NCBI GenBank assembly: GCA_001515945.1
Contig: LOER01000031.1
Coordinates: 1-64,000, forward strand
Direction: 5' to 3'
Length of the DNA: 64,000 nt
Source of the DNA: Desulfitibacter sp. BRH_c19
Lineage (GTDB): Bacteria > Bacillota > DSM-16504 > Desulfitibacterales > Desulfitibacteraceae
The notes beneath the pieces were generated by a model. That model searched no databases, was not told the origin of the DNA, and worked only from the letters and a program-made list of their open reading frames with translations. Shown one piece after another: positions 42,878 through 51,299 of this stretch; within the stretch, counting starts at the first letter, position 1, and each line of letters starts with the position of its first letter. Made by a program: the position numbers and the translations under genes.

Positions 42878-44239
42878 ATGGTTTCGTATAATGGGACGTT
42901 TGATTCAATAGTCCTGAACCTTTCACAAGGTAACAAGGACGAGCTCAGGGAGATTTTTGGCGAAATTCATCCCTATGATCAAGCACAAATTTTAATGCTA
43001 TTATCTAAAGAAAATAGAAGGCTCTTGGCTGAAATTTTGACAGATGAAGAGATGGCAGAAATAATACAGGAGATTGAAATAGAACAGCAAAAGCTGATTA
43101 TAGATGAACTTGGTATAGAAAGATATTCCAAGATTATTGTTGAAATGCCATCCGACGATGCAGCTGACTTACTTGGAGATTTGGATGAAGAAAGATTAAA
43201 TCAAGTTTTAAACTTAATGGATGATAAAGAAGAAGCTGATCTGCGTGAACTAATGGAGCACCCAGAAAATACTGCTGGTGGTCTAATGACGACAGAATAT
43301 ATTGTATTACCAGAATACTTTACTGCTGATGAGTCGATTAAAAAACTCAGAAAAATAGCTCCAGACGCAGAAACTGTCTATTATTTATATGTTGTAGATG
43401 AAGACGGAAGATTAAAAGGTGTTCTCTCACTTAGAGACTTAATAATAGCCAGTCCTGAGACTAAAATTTATGACATCATGTATGAACGAGTTGTTTCAGT
43501 TCCAATTGATATGGATCAAGAAGAAGTGGCCAACCTTATAGATAGATATGACTTTCTTGCAGTACCGGTTGTTGATAAACACCAGGTACTAGTAGGTATT
43601 ATCACAGTTGATGATGCAATGGATGTACTAGCTGAAGAAGCTTCAGAGGATATGGCAAAGCTAGGAGGTATTGGTGGTGGTGAAGCGGGAATTTTGGATA
43701 TAAATGTTAATGCTTTTGATGCTGCTAAAAAAAGAATTCCATGGCTCGCCCTCTTGCTTTGTATAGGTATTTTCTCAGGTAACATTATCGCACAATTTGA
43801 GGATACACTAGAGGCAGTTGTAGTTCTTTCATTCTTTATTCCTGTTATAGCAGGAATGGCAGGAAATACTGGAACACAGTCCTTGGCAGTAGTGATAAGA
43901 GGCTTAGCTACAGGACAATTTGCTGGCAAGGATACTTTAAGGCTTATAAAACGAGAAGCAGGTGTTGGTTTAATAATAGCTACAACAAATGGAATATTAA
44001 TTAGCTTTATTGCAGCAGTTTGGCAGAAAAACATTGTTTTGGGGTTTGTAATTGGACTAGCCTTATGGATTACACTATTTGTAGCAACGCTTGCTGGGAC
44101 AATAGTTCCCCTTATCATAGCAAAACTAAAGATTGACCCAGCTGTTGCTTCAGGCCCGTTTATTACTACTATTAATGATATACTAGGCCTTACTATTTAT
44201 TTTACTGTAGCTACCATGTTAATGGGTTATTTGGTATAA
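42878..44239 (+). CDS. mgtE: Magnesium transporter MgtE
   Basis: 453 residues with all three parts: N-terminal superhelical MgtE_N (~20-130, LLSKENRRLLAEILTDEEMAEI), a CBS pair (~135-255, TEYIVLPEYFTADE, VSVPIDMDQEEVANLIDRYDFLAVPVVD) and five membrane helices (~285-453) with the conserved PVIAGMAGNTGTQSLAVVIRG. The cytoplasmic parts sense Mg2+ and gate the channel. Control by the upstream M-box fits. GGAGG precedes ATG. This unit breaks the yabQ-divIC order. Confidence 0.97.
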   Translation: MVSYNGTFDSIVLNLSQGNKDELREIFGEIHPYDQAQILMLLSKENRRLLAEILTDEEMAEIIQEIEIEQQKLIIDELGIERYSKIIVEMPSDDAADLLGDLDEERLNQVLNLMDDKEEADLRELMEHPENTAGGLMTTEYIVLPEYFTADESIKKLRKIAPDAETVYYLYVVDEDGRLKGVLSLRDLIIASPETKIYDIMYERVVSVPIDMDQEEVANLIDRYDFLAVPVVDKHQVLVGIITVDDAMDVLAEEASEDMAKLGGIGGGEAGILDINVNAFDAAKKRIPWLALLLCIGIFSGNIIAQFEDTLEAVVVLSFFIPVIAGMAGNTGTQSLAVVIRGLATGQFAGKDTLRLIKREAGVGLIIATTNGILISFIAAVWQKNIVLGFVIGLALWITLFVATLAGTIVPLIIAKLKIDPAVASGPFITTINDILGLTIYFTVATMLMGYLV

Positions 44240-44267
44240 TTTAGGCTGGTCCGAGGGAGGATTTTGA

Positions 44268-44296
44268 TTGACAAATCAAGGGTATGCGTGTATAAT
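44268..44296 (+). promoter_or_regulatory. Perfect consensus sigma-A promoter of the amino-acid ABC transporter leader
   Basis: TTGACA (44268-44273), exactly 17 bases, TATAAT (44291-44296). Both hexamers match consensus. Confidence 0.92.
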
Positions 44297-44302
44297 ATTT
44301 AT

Positions 44303-44605
44303 GCAATTTAAATGAGCATTATAAAGGTGAATTACTCTCAAGCAGTAGCTTAAGTAATGTGAGCTTATACACGCTAGTTAGCGGGTATGAGTAAGCATTA
44401 AACTGTAATAAGAAAAGCAAAACTTGAGGTGGAAAAATCTTTGACACTAGAGAACTGGGGTCTTTATTAGTTCGTTTTTAGACTGGGCTAATAAAAGGCT
44501 ATACGGCAATAACGTATGGCTTAAGGTGAGTCGGGAGGCGAAACCTAGACACTCTAACTCTCTTTCTGATTTAAGGCAGAAAGAGTTAGAGTATCTAGGT
44601 TTTTT
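44303..44605 (+). ncRNA. Structured 5' leader with terminator, unclassified candidate riboswitch
   Basis: Between the consensus promoter and the transporter gene is a ~300-base leader with several paired segments: GCTTAT...ATGAGTAAGC with an inner GCTA-GTT-AGC (~44361-44398); TTTATTAG/CTAATAAA (~44462-44497); GGCTATACG/CGTATGGCT (~44499-44524); and a long terminator stem at 44544-44599. I could not match it to T-box, lysine, SAM, TPP, FMN, purine, cobalamin, glycine, M-box or c-di-GMP cores. It probably regulates the transporter by transcription attenuation. Confidence 0.6.
44544..44605 (+). terminator. Leader terminator/attenuator
   Basis: CCTAGACACTCTAACTC plus TTTCTG (44544-44568) pairs with CAGAAAGAGTTAGAGTATCTAGG (44577-44599) over more than 20 positions, followed by TTTTTT. 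It precedes the transporter genes by ~130 bases. Confidence 0.92.
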
Positions 44606-44734
44606 GTGTTCTTCAAAAGGCATAAAATTACTTATATAGAGATAGTTGGGAGGTGAGCAGGGAGTTTTTGAAAGGTTTTGGTTAGTTCACTTATAGGATT
44701 ACTATAAACTTAAAATAAAGAGGAGTGTTTTGGA
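44606..44734 (+). other. Gap between leader terminator and transporter gene
   Basis: AT-rich, with GGGAGGTGAGCAGGGAG near 44649 that resembles a ribosome site but is not followed by a usable frame. No other feature seen. Confidence 0.4.
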
Positions 44735-45580
44735 GTGTTACGTAAACAAGGATTACTTTTAATAATGATAATGATGTTGATTTTTTCATTGGCTTTAGTG
44801 GGGTGTAGTGAAGATCCTGGAACAGAAAATAATAATGATGTAAATAATGAAGATCCAGTTGAGGATGTAGAAAATAGCTTGGATAGAGTTCTAGAAGCAG
44901 GAGAACTTACTGTCGTTGGTAGTGGTGGATATCCTCCATTCAACTTCTTTGATGAAAATGATGAGTTAGTTGGTTTTGATGTAGATACAGGGGCGGCTAT
45001 AGCCAAAAGGTTAGGAGTAGAATTGAATTATGTAACTGGTGAATGGGCTGGGCTTATTGAAGGACTTAGAGCCGGGCGCTACGATGGTATTTTAGGGAGT
45101 ATGGCTATTACCCCAGATCGCTTAGAAGAGGTAAACTTTACTGTTCCTTACTACTATTCAGGAGCTCAGCTAATAGTTCGAAAAGATTCAGGAATCACAG
45201 ATCCTAGTGAAATGGAAGGCAAGTCAATTGCTATAGCTACAGGAACAACTTTTGAAGGTGACGTAGAAAGCTTAGGGGCAACAGTTGAACTTTATGATGA
45301 TGACAACTTAACCCTAAGCGAATTAGTAACTGGTCGGGTTGATGGTGTTATAACTGACCGCTTGGTTGGTATGGGCGCAATGAGAGAAATTAGAGGCGGA
45401 GACGAGTTGGTAATGGTAGGAGAACTGCTCCGTACTGAAGAAATGGGCATAGCTGTCCATAAAGATGATGTAGAGCTATTAGAAAAGCTTAACGAAATAT
45501 TAGAAGGAATGCATGCTGATGGAACTTTAACAAAGATAAGTGAAGAATGGCATGAAGGAGAAGACATTACTGTAAAATAA
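44735..45580 (+). CDS. Polar amino-acid ABC transporter substrate-binding lipoprotein
   Basis: 281 residues from GTG. A signal peptide with lipobox LVGC (C24) precedes an acidic linker and a family-3 solute-binding domain (GELTVVGSGGYPPFNFFDENDELVGFDVDTGAAIAKRLG, GLRAGRYDGILGSMAITPDRLEEVNFTVPYYYSGAQLIV). It captures an amino acid outside the membrane and delivers it to the permease. The ligand (Gln, Arg, Cys, or other) is not readable. Regulated by the structured leader. Confidence 0.93.
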   Translation: MLRKQGLLLIMIMMLIFSLALVGCSEDPGTENNNDVNNEDPVEDVENSLDRVLEAGELTVVGSGGYPPFNFFDENDELVGFDVDTGAAIAKRLGVELNYVTGEWAGLIEGLRAGRYDGILGSMAITPDRLEEVNFTVPYYYSGAQLIVRKDSGITDPSEMEGKSIAIATGTTFEGDVESLGATVELYDDDNLTLSELVTGRVDGVITDRLVGMGAMREIRGGDELVMVGELLRTEEMGIAVHKDDVELLEKLNEILEGMHADGTLTKISEEWHEGEDITVK

Positions 45581-45591
45581 AAGATCTGATG

Positions 45592-45626
45592 AGAGCGCGG
45601 CTCCACAGTGTGCCGTGCTCGTTTTT
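45592..45626 (+). terminator. Intra-operon partial terminator after the binding-protein gene
   Basis: GAGCGCGGC pairs with GCCGTGCTC (one G-U) around an ~10-base loop, then GTTTTTTT. It would give more binding protein than permease and ATPase. Confidence 0.85.
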
Positions 45627-45645
45627 TTAAAAGGGAGATGGAGAA

Positions 45646-46317
45646 ATGTTTAACTTACCTTATGATTTTAGTGCTATACCAAAATATTTCCCTACTTTTT
45701 ATGAAGCTGCTTGGCTTACTTTACAATTAACAACTCTTGGTATACTCGTAGGTCTTATTTTAGGATTAATTGTTGCTTTAATGAGAATTTCAAAATTAAA
45801 GATATTAAACAAGCCTGCTCAATTATATATTTGGATGATTCGTGGCACCCCTTTATTATTGCAGCTTTGGATAATATATTACGGCTTTGCCAGCATTGTC
45901 AATATTCCAGGTCTTCCATCAGCTGTAATAGCATTGGGCATTCATAACGGAGCATATATAGCCGAAATTTTCAGGGGCTCTATTCAATCAATTGATCGCG
46001 GCCAAACTGAAGCTGCGCTGTCCTTAGGCATGACTCCATGGCAAGCCATGAAAAGAGTTATTTTGCCTCAAGCCTTTAAGAGGTCAGTACCACCTCTGGG
46101 GAACCAGTTTATTATTGCATTAAAGGACTCTTCCCTGGCCAGTACTGTAGCTGTGAGAGAGTTGCTTTTACGTAGTAGACAAATAGGGTCTTCCCAGTAT
46201 CTGCTGATGGAAATGTTGATTATTGCTGCAGTCTATTATCTAATCATGACTTCAGTTTTAACTATAATAGTATCAAGTATAGAACGTCGCTTGCAAGTAA
46301 GCGATTATAGGGGCTAA
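45646..46317 (+). CDS. Amino-acid ABC transporter permease
   Basis: 223 residues, His/Glu/Gln/Arg permease family. The N terminus has the family's aromatic-rich loop before the first membrane helix ([27 protein letters not shown]). The EAA loop is intact: [33 protein letters not shown]. Five membrane segments are predicted. GGGAGATGGAG precedes ATG. It works with the neighbouring binding protein and ATPase. Confidence 0.94.
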   Translation: MFNLPYDFSAIPKYFPTFYEAAWLTLQLTTLGILVGLILGLIVALMRISKLKILNKPAQLYIWMIRGTPLLLQLWIIYYGFASIVNIPGLPSAVIALGIHNGAYIAEIFRGSIQSIDRGQTEAALSLGMTPWQAMKRVILPQAFKRSVPPLGNQFIIALKDSSLASTVAVRELLLRSRQIGSSQYLLMEMLIIAAVYYLIMTSVLTIIVSSIERRLQVSDYRG

Positions 46318-46331
46318 GGAGTGAGCTATTC

Positions 46332-47054
46332 ATGATAGAGGTAAAAAAGCTAAACAAGTGGTTTGGAAAACTCCATGTTCTTAAAGATATAGATATGTCT
46401 GTGAAGGAGAAAGAATGTGTAGTTGTAATAGGAGCTAGTGGCTCAGGGAAAAGTACCCTTCTAAGATGTATCAATTTCTTAGAAATAGCACAAAAAGGAC
46501 AAATATTCATAGAAGGAAAAGAGGTTAAACCCAAAAGAAAAGACCTGCATCTAATTAGGCAAGAGGTTGGCATGGTCTTTCAGCACTTTAATCTATTTCC
46601 CCATATGACGGTTTTGCAAAATGTACTAGAGGGGCCCACCCAGGTCAAAGGGATGCCTAAAGCTGAAGCCTTTGAACTAGGTCATGATTTATTGCAAAAA
46701 GTTGGCTTAGAAGATAAAGCTAATGTTTATCCTAGTATGATATCAGGTGGGCAAAAGCAGAGGGTTGCCATAGCAAGGGCCTTGGCAATGCAACCGAAGG
46801 TTTTATTATTTGATGAACCTACATCTGCCCTTGATCCTGAACTAGTAGGAGAGGTTTTAGTGGTAATGGAAGATTTAGCAAAAGAAGGGATGACTATGGT
46901 TGTTGTAACCCATGAGATGTGGTTTGCCAAGGAAGCGGCCGACAGGGTCATTTATATGGATGAAGGAAGGATCGTAGAAGAAGGAAAACCTGAAAAGATT
47001 TTTAGTAATCCAGAAAATGAACGAACTCAAGCATTTTTGAGTCAGATACTATAA
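46332..47054 (+). CDS. Amino-acid ABC transporter ATP-binding protein
   Basis: 240 residues with Walker [11 protein letters not shown]-loop QHFNLFPHM, signature SGGQKQR, Walker [15 protein letters not shown] and H-loop VVTHEM. It is the GlnQ-type ATPase of the three-gene transporter; 14 bases separate it from the permease. Confidence 0.96.
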   Translation: MIEVKKLNKWFGKLHVLKDIDMSVKEKECVVVIGASGSGKSTLLRCINFLEIAQKGQIFIEGKEVKPKRKDLHLIRQEVGMVFQHFNLFPHMTVLQNVLEGPTQVKGMPKAEAFELGHDLLQKVGLEDKANVYPSMISGGQKQRVAIARALAMQPKVLLFDEPTSALDPELVGEVLVVMEDLAKEGMTMVVVTHEMWFAKEAADRVIYMDEGRIVEEGKPEKIFSNPENERTQAFLSQIL

Positions 47055-47090
47055 GTCAGATGGCGAACTTGATAATTAGATTATATTCTT

Positions 47091-47121
47091 ATAAACCCTG
47101 CTTTGGTGGGGTTTATTTTCT
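47091..47121 (+). terminator. ABC transporter operon terminator
   Basis: ATAAACCC (47091-47098) and GGGTTTAT (47109-47116) form an 8-bp stem with a TTTTC tail. Confidence 0.75.
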
Positions 47122-47246
47122 TATATTCTGGGACTTAGGTCCTAGTTTTACAAAAACATACAAAAAAATGTACTAAGTAAGCAGGATTTTTTTTACTTGT
47201 GGAGAACTTAAAACATACTATAAATGTACATATTATGTACTAAGAT

Positions 47247-47300
47247 TGTGGATACTTATCAACAGACTGTGGAAAAACCTGTGGAAAAAACTTTGGAAAA
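47247..47300 (+). promoter_or_regulatory. Array of DnaA-box-like 9-mers
   Basis: TGTGGATAC (47247), TTATCAACA (47256), TGTGGAAAA (47268), TGTGGAAAA (47280) and TTTGGAAAA (47292). The first four are each one change from TTATCCACA or its complement, and the last is two. The last four start exactly 12 bases apart. A palindrome GTACAT-ATT-ATGTAC precedes it at ~47226-47240. It lies directly before the HTH-divIC operon. Confidence 0.6.
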
Positions 47301-47315
47301 GTAAAGGACATATAA

Positions 47316-47543
47316 ATGCAGATTGAGATAAGAGGGGCAGAAAAACTGAGTTTTAGAGAAAAACAAGTTGTAACTCTTAAAGAAATGGGACGATCTAATG
47401 AAGAGGCAGCTAAACAGTTAGGGCTAACAGCAAGTACTGTAGCTACACTGTCTCATAGAGCAAAACAAAAGGGCTATCAGGTAGTTATTGTGTTACCTGG
47501 TGATGCTTTAAACCTATTCTCACAGGAGGATTCTGAAATCTAA
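47316..47543 (+). CDS. Small HTH protein (sigma-70 region-4/LuxR-like)
   Basis: 75 residues with a helix-turn-helix at ~11-50: LSFREKQVVTLKEMGRSNEEAAKQLGLTASTVATLSHRAKQKG, which resembles sigma region 4 or LuxR C-terminal DNA-binding helices. No further domain. The stop overlaps the divIC start (TAATG), so translation is coupled. It might regulate the division operon or bind the DnaA-box-like array upstream; that is inference. Confidence 0.7.
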   Translation: MQIEIRGAEKLSFREKQVVTLKEMGRSNEEAAKQLGLTASTVATLSHRAKQKGYQVVIVLPGDALNLFSQEDSEI

Positions 47544-47950
47544 TGATTGATAATACGAATGTGATAATTCATCCCCGTTGTTTGGGTAAAAGAAGAGATT
47601 TGAAAGTAGCCCCCCCAAGCAAGAATAAAAAGAGGCATATCAATAAAGTAATACTGACGCTAGTAGTGCTTATCTTAGGTTTGGTCTTATTTGCATTTGC
47701 GAGGTTTGCTTGGGTAAGCTATCAACTAGACAAAGAGATAAATGAATATTTAATTCAAATAGAAGAGGCAAAAATGGTGAATGCTCAATTAGTAGAAGAA
47801 ATAAAACTGGCCCAGGACCCTGCCTTTATTGAAAAACTTGCAAGAGAAAGGCTTGGCCTAGTTAAGGAGGGTGAAAGAGTCGTTATGCCTGCCAAACCTG
47901 GCGACGTAATGCCCTTTAAGCAAATAAAAGAAGGTGAAATCCAGCATTAA
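47543..47950 (+). CDS. divIC: Septum formation initiator DivIC/FtsB family
   Basis: 135 residues: a basic cytoplasmic N terminus (1-35), one membrane helix (~36-57), then a coiled coil (YQLDKEINEYLIQIEEAKMVNAQLVEEIKLAQDPAFIEKLARERLGLVKEGE) with the family's final ARERLGLV motif. It bridges divisome proteins at the septum. Its location before yabR matches Bacillus. Ribosome site AGGAGG lies within the upstream gene. Confidence 0.9.
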   Translation: MIDNTNVIIHPRCLGKRRDLKVAPPSKNKKRHINKVILTLVVLILGLVLFAFARFAWVSYQLDKEINEYLIQIEEAKMVNAQLVEEIKLAQDPAFIEKLARERLGLVKEGERVVMPAKPGDVMPFKQIKEGEIQH

Positions 47951-48044
47951 TTCTAATATCATTTAAAGGTCAATGTATTGACCTTTCTCCTACCTTTTTG
48001 TATAATAAATACAATGTAACAAAGATAGGAGGAATACTATCAGA

Positions 48045-48443
48045 ATGACTGTCACAAAAGGCAGCATATTAGAAGGTGTTGTAAAAGGGATTACTAATTT
48101 TGGAGCCTTTGTTGAATTGCCCGGAGGTGTTACCGGTCTGGTTCATATTTCAGAAGTAGCCGACGCTTATGTGAAAAGTGTTAGTGATTACTTAAAAGAA
48201 GGCGATGCGGTTAAGGTCAAAGTAATTAATGTTGACCAGGATGGTAAAATAGGACTATCAATTAAACAGGCTAACCCTAAGTATGAATCAAAAAAGCCTA
48301 GAAGACAGCAGGTTAGGGTACAACCTCAGGTATCGTTTGAGGATAAACTTGCTAAGTTCATTAAAGATAGTGATGAGAGGCAAGCTGACGTAAAACGCCA
48401 ATCCGAAGGAAAAAGGGGAGGGCGAGGCTCAAAATTGTTTTAA
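48045..48443 (+). CDS. yabR: S1-domain RNA-binding protein YabR
   Basis: 132 residues: one S1 domain at 1-75 (GSILEGVVKGITNFGAFVELPGGVTGLVHISEVADAYVKSVSDYLKEGDAVKVKVI) and a basic C-terminal tail. A general RNA-binding role is expected. divIC-yabR order is conserved. Start ATG 48045 has AGGAGG ~14 bases away. Confidence 0.92.
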   Translation: MTVTKGSILEGVVKGITNFGAFVELPGGVTGLVHISEVADAYVKSVSDYLKEGDAVKVKVINVDQDGKIGLSIKQANPKYESKKPRRQQVRVQPQVSFEDKLAKFIKDSDERQADVKRQSEGKRGGRGSKLF

Positions 48444-48463
48444 TAGGATTATTTTCATAACAA

Positions 48464-48495
48464 AAAACCTCCTTTTTTCTTTGGAGGTTTTATTA
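48464..48495 (+). terminator. yabR terminator
   Basis: AAAACCTCC and GGAGGTTTT pair across a T-rich loop of ~10 bases; the following T-tract is short. Confidence 0.75.
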
Positions 48496-48524
48496 TGTTG
48501 GATAAATATTGGAGGGTATAGTAC

Positions 48525-49388
48525 ATGTATGCGGCGATAGATATTGGCACTAACTCAGTAAGGCTTCTTATTGCTCAAAGGAACAGCAATAAGATTATTC
48601 CAGTATGTAGAGAAGTAAAGATGACTCGATTAGGTGAAGGGCTGGGTGCAACAGGAAGAATTTCTCATGAAGCCATTTCCCGAACTGTTGAGGTTTTAGT
48701 TTCTTATATGGACACTATACGCAGTTATAACGTTGATAAGGTTAAAGCTGTAGCAACAAGCGCTATGAGAGAGGCTTTAAACTCTCAGGAATTAATTGAT
48801 TTAGTTAAAGAAAAAACTAACTTGGAAATTAATATTATTTCTGGTGAAGAAGAAGCACAGTTAAGCTATTCAGGAGCAACTACAGGATTAGGATTTACAG
48901 AAGGTGGTGTAGTTGTAGACATAGGTGGTGGGAGCACAGAAATAGTATTTGAGCAAGGTGAAGAAATAGTTGTAAATAGCAGTCTAGTAGGAGCAGTAAG
49001 ATGCACAGAAAACACATCAACTCCTACGCAAATATTTGCACAACTAGAAGATGCGTTGGAAAAGATAAATAAATTGGAAAACTATAAATTAATTGCTGTG
49101 GGGGGTACCGCTACAAATCTAGCTGCTATAAATCAGAAACTTATCACATATGATCCTGAGGCGGTTCATGGAAGCGAGATAAGTATTGAAGAACTTGGGA
49201 AAATAATATTTTATATAGGTGGAAAATCCCTAGCTCAAAGACTAGCTATACCTGGACTACAACCAGAGAGAGCGGACATTATAATTGCAGGTTTGCTAAT
49301 TTTATGGGTTATTATGACCTATCTCAATATTAATACTGTTACCATAAGTGAAACAGATCTACTTCACGGAATTATTTTAGCAGCCTAA
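48525..49388 (+). CDS. Ppx/GppA family phosphatase
   Basis: 287 residues, N-terminal phosphatase module only. ASKHA motifs: MYAAIDIGTNSVRLLIA and VVVDIGGGSTEIVFEQGEE, plus VGAVRCTE. Members hydrolyse polyphosphate or pppGpp; this short form lacks the C-terminal HD domain of full Ppx/GppA. Start ATG after GGAGGG. It ends convergent with the L,D-transpeptidase with a 4-base overlap. Confidence 0.9.
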   Translation: MYAAIDIGTNSVRLLIAQRNSNKIIPVCREVKMTRLGEGLGATGRISHEAISRTVEVLVSYMDTIRSYNVDKVKAVATSAMREALNSQELIDLVKEKTNLEINIISGEEEAQLSYSGATTGLGFTEGGVVVDIGGGSTEIVFEQGEEIVVNSSLVGAVRCTENTSTPTQIFAQLEDALEKINKLENYKLIAVGGTATNLAAINQKLITYDPEAVHGSEISIEELGKIIFYIGGKSLAQRLAIPGLQPERADIIIAGLLILWVIMTYLNINTVTISETDLLHGIILAA

Positions 49389-50335
49389 TCACGCAACTTC
49401 AATGCTTTATAATAGGTTTCATTTATAATTCCATCATCTTCTAGATTGTTTAGAAGCTGAAAATACGTAGTTGAAACTTCAGTCATTTTACCGTATCTGC
49501 CATCTACTGGACCCCAGTATACACCAAGCTCTCTAAGTTTTTTTTGTACATGCAACATATCCCTAGAGGCTGTACCTGGTTTAATGGTTCTATACATGAG
49601 ACTAGGATAATCCCCTTCTATGATTACAGGTGTGCCTATGGGGACCAAAGGATATAAGTCTTCCACATCTTTGTTAAGCATTCTTATACACCCATGGGAT
49701 GCATAGGTTCCAACTGAGTAAGGTTTATTGGTGCCATGAATTCCAAATTTTCCCCATGGCACATTTAACCCCATCCATCGTGTTCCAAATCCTCCTCCCC
49801 ATACGCCCTTGCTTGCAATTTTCCATTCTCCTACTGGGGTAGGGGTTTCGGCTTTTCCAACTGCTACAGGATATTCTTTGATAAGCTTCCCGTCATCATA
49901 TAAATAAATTTTCCTTTCACTTTTATTTATAACAAGATGGAGTGAACCTGTAGGTTTTGTATTAGTTACAGGAGTTATTTCATCATAATTCCCGGTAAGG
50001 GTTTGCCAAGTTTTATATGTTACCCATCCATCAGAATTTATCCCACTATCTTTTTGAAAAGTTTTGAGGCTTTTTTCAGTTAAATCATTATATATACCAT
50101 TTATAGGACCAATATAATAGTCTATTTCTCTTAGTAGCATCTGCAATTCTATTATATCAGGGCCCTCCATTGGAGGCGAGGTCGGCCGTATAACCATATC
50201 AAAATCTGAACAGGTGATTATTTCATTATCTGGATTTGGTGAATAAATATCTAGGGCATAAGTCATAGGTGAAAAAAGAGCAACCACTAAAAAAAAAGTC
50301 AAAACTAAAATAGATTGCTTTAATATTCTTTGCAT
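49385..50335 (-). CDS. L,D-transpeptidase (YkuD) with two peptidoglycan-binding domains
   Basis: 316 residues on the minus strand with AAGGAGAC before ATG. A signal peptide covers 1-28. Residues ~57-113 are a PG_binding_1 repeat (MLLREIDYYIGPINGIYNDLTEKSLKTFQKDSGIN), ~131-245 the YkuD domain with H200 in GIHGTNKPYSVG and the catalytic SHGCIRM (H214, C216), ~255-316 a second PG-binding repeat. It cross-links peptidoglycan by 3-3 bonds outside the membrane, often in spores. Two flanking binding domains are less common than a single one. Confidence 0.93.
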   Translation of the reverse strand: MQRILKQSILVLTFFLVVALFSPMTYALDIYSPNPDNEIITCSDFDMVIRPTSPPMEGPDIIELQMLLREIDYYIGPINGIYNDLTEKSLKTFQKDSGINSDGWVTYKTWQTLTGNYDEITPVTNTKPTGSLHLVINKSERKIYLYDDGKLIKEYPVAVGKAETPTPVGEWKIASKGVWGGGFGTRWMGLNVPWGKFGIHGTNKPYSVGTYASHGCIRMLNKDVEDLYPLVPIGTPVIIEGDYPSLMYRTIKPGTASRDMLHVQKKLRELGVYWGPVDGRYGKMTEVSTTYFQLLNNLEDDGIINETYYKALKLRD

Positions 50336-50546
50336 TTTTTTGTCTCCTTCTTGTATTAATTCGATTGACTTGACATCCTTGACATCATAATAGTTTTAGG
50401 ATGCCTTATTATCATTTCCATCATACTTTGCAATAGTTGGTAAAAAATAAAAGTTAAATAGAAGGCTAAGTGTGTATATGTGAAGTGTTATGCGGGGGAT
50501 ATTAGCAATAAAGAATAAATAGTTTGAAAAAAGAGGTAATGAATTT

Positions 50547-51005
50547 ATGAACTTAGTCTTGACTGGAACACTACTAGCACTTCTGTTTGCGCTTGCATCT
50601 GGAATAGCAATGGCCTTACAGGGGTCCTTAAACTCAGCTCTTGCTAAAGTCATTGGTCTTTTGGAAGCCACTTTTATCGTGCATGCATCTGCAGCAGTTT
50701 TATTAATTATTATGGTTTTTATACTACGTATAGGACATGGGGATTTTAGTGTTTACGATCATGCTCCATGGTATTTATATGTAGGGGGAGCAATTGGTAT
50801 AGCTATTACAGTTGGAGTTGTGGCAAGTATTCCCAAATTGGGTGTAGCGACAGCCACTACAGCAATAATTGTCGGGCAAGTTGCAACAGCTTGTCTTGTT
50901 GATCAATTTGGGCTATTTGGCTTACAGAAAATATCCTTTACTTGGATGAAGCTAGTAGGCATAATTCTATTAGCAGCAGGAGCAAAGTTAATGCTTGTTA
51001 AGTAA
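50547..51005 (+). CDS. YdcZ/DMT-family membrane protein
   Basis: 152 residues with five membrane segments. The YdcZ (DUF606) signatures are GIAMALQGSLNSALAKVIGLLEATFIVHASAAV and the late GVATATTAIIVGQVATACLVDQFG. Members are putative small transporters of the drug/metabolite superfamily; substrate unknown. AAGAGGT precedes ATG. Confidence 0.88.
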   Translation: MNLVLTGTLLALLFALASGIAMALQGSLNSALAKVIGLLEATFIVHASAAVLLIIMVFILRIGHGDFSVYDHAPWYLYVGGAIGIAITVGVVASIPKLGVATATTAIIVGQVATACLVDQFGLFGLQKISFTWMKLVGIILLAAGAKLMLVK

Positions 51006-51048
51006 ATTAGATAAATTGACTATCCATGACTGTCCATCTAAAAGCTTC

Positions 51049-51077
51049 TTGACAATTAAATGTTTATACTGGATAAT
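51049..51077 (+). promoter_or_regulatory. Sigma-A promoter for tRNA-Met
   Basis: TTGACA (51049-51054), 17 bases, GATAAT (51072-51077). It lies 35 bases before the mature tRNA. Confidence 0.8.
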
Positions 51078-51111
51078 ATGTTATCAGTTGTTGAGTAAAA
51101 AAATCAATTAC

Positions 51112-51188
51112 GGCGGTGTAGCTCAGCTGGCTAGAGCATGCGGTTCATACCCGCAGAGTCGTAGGTTCAAGTCCTACCACCGCTACCA
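51112..51188 (+). tRNA. tRNA-Met (anticodon CAT), elongator type
   Basis: A complete cloverleaf with encoded CCA. Acceptor GGCGGTG/CACCGCT (G1-U72 wobble), D arm GCTC...GAGC, anticodon arm TGCGG-TTCATAC-CCGCA, variable GAGTC, T arm GTAGG-TTCAAGT-CCTAC, then A-CCA. The anticodon stem lacks the three G-C pairs of initiator tRNA. It stands just before spoIIE, as in Bacillus. Confidence 0.97.
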
Positions 51189-51203
51189 AAATATTTGTCC
51201 GAT

Positions 51204-51229
51204 ACTGGCTTAAAAGCCAGTTTTTTCTT
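51204..51229 (+). terminator. tRNA terminator
   Basis: ACTGGCT and AGCCAGT pair with a TAAA loop and run into six T residues. Confidence 0.92.
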
Positions 51230-51299
51230 TTAAGGCTTCCGCCTGCGTCTAAGGACTTGGCGCAATCCAAGTTTTGTTTTATGTTGAAAAGTGACTTAT

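Noticed and set aside
43516-44118. 200-codon minus-strand frame within mgtE
   Set aside because: It is the antisense shadow of the well-supported MgtE membrane domain, with no ribosome site and no recognisable protein features.
44303-44605. T-box riboswitch call for the transporter leader
   Set aside because: The invariant T-box motif GGTGGNACCGCG and the stem I AGTA/GGTG landmarks could not be found in order.
47247-47300. Chromosomal replication origin
   Set aside because: The DnaA-like boxes lack neighbouring dnaA, dnaN, rpmH or an obvious AT-rich unwinding element, so oriC is not supported.
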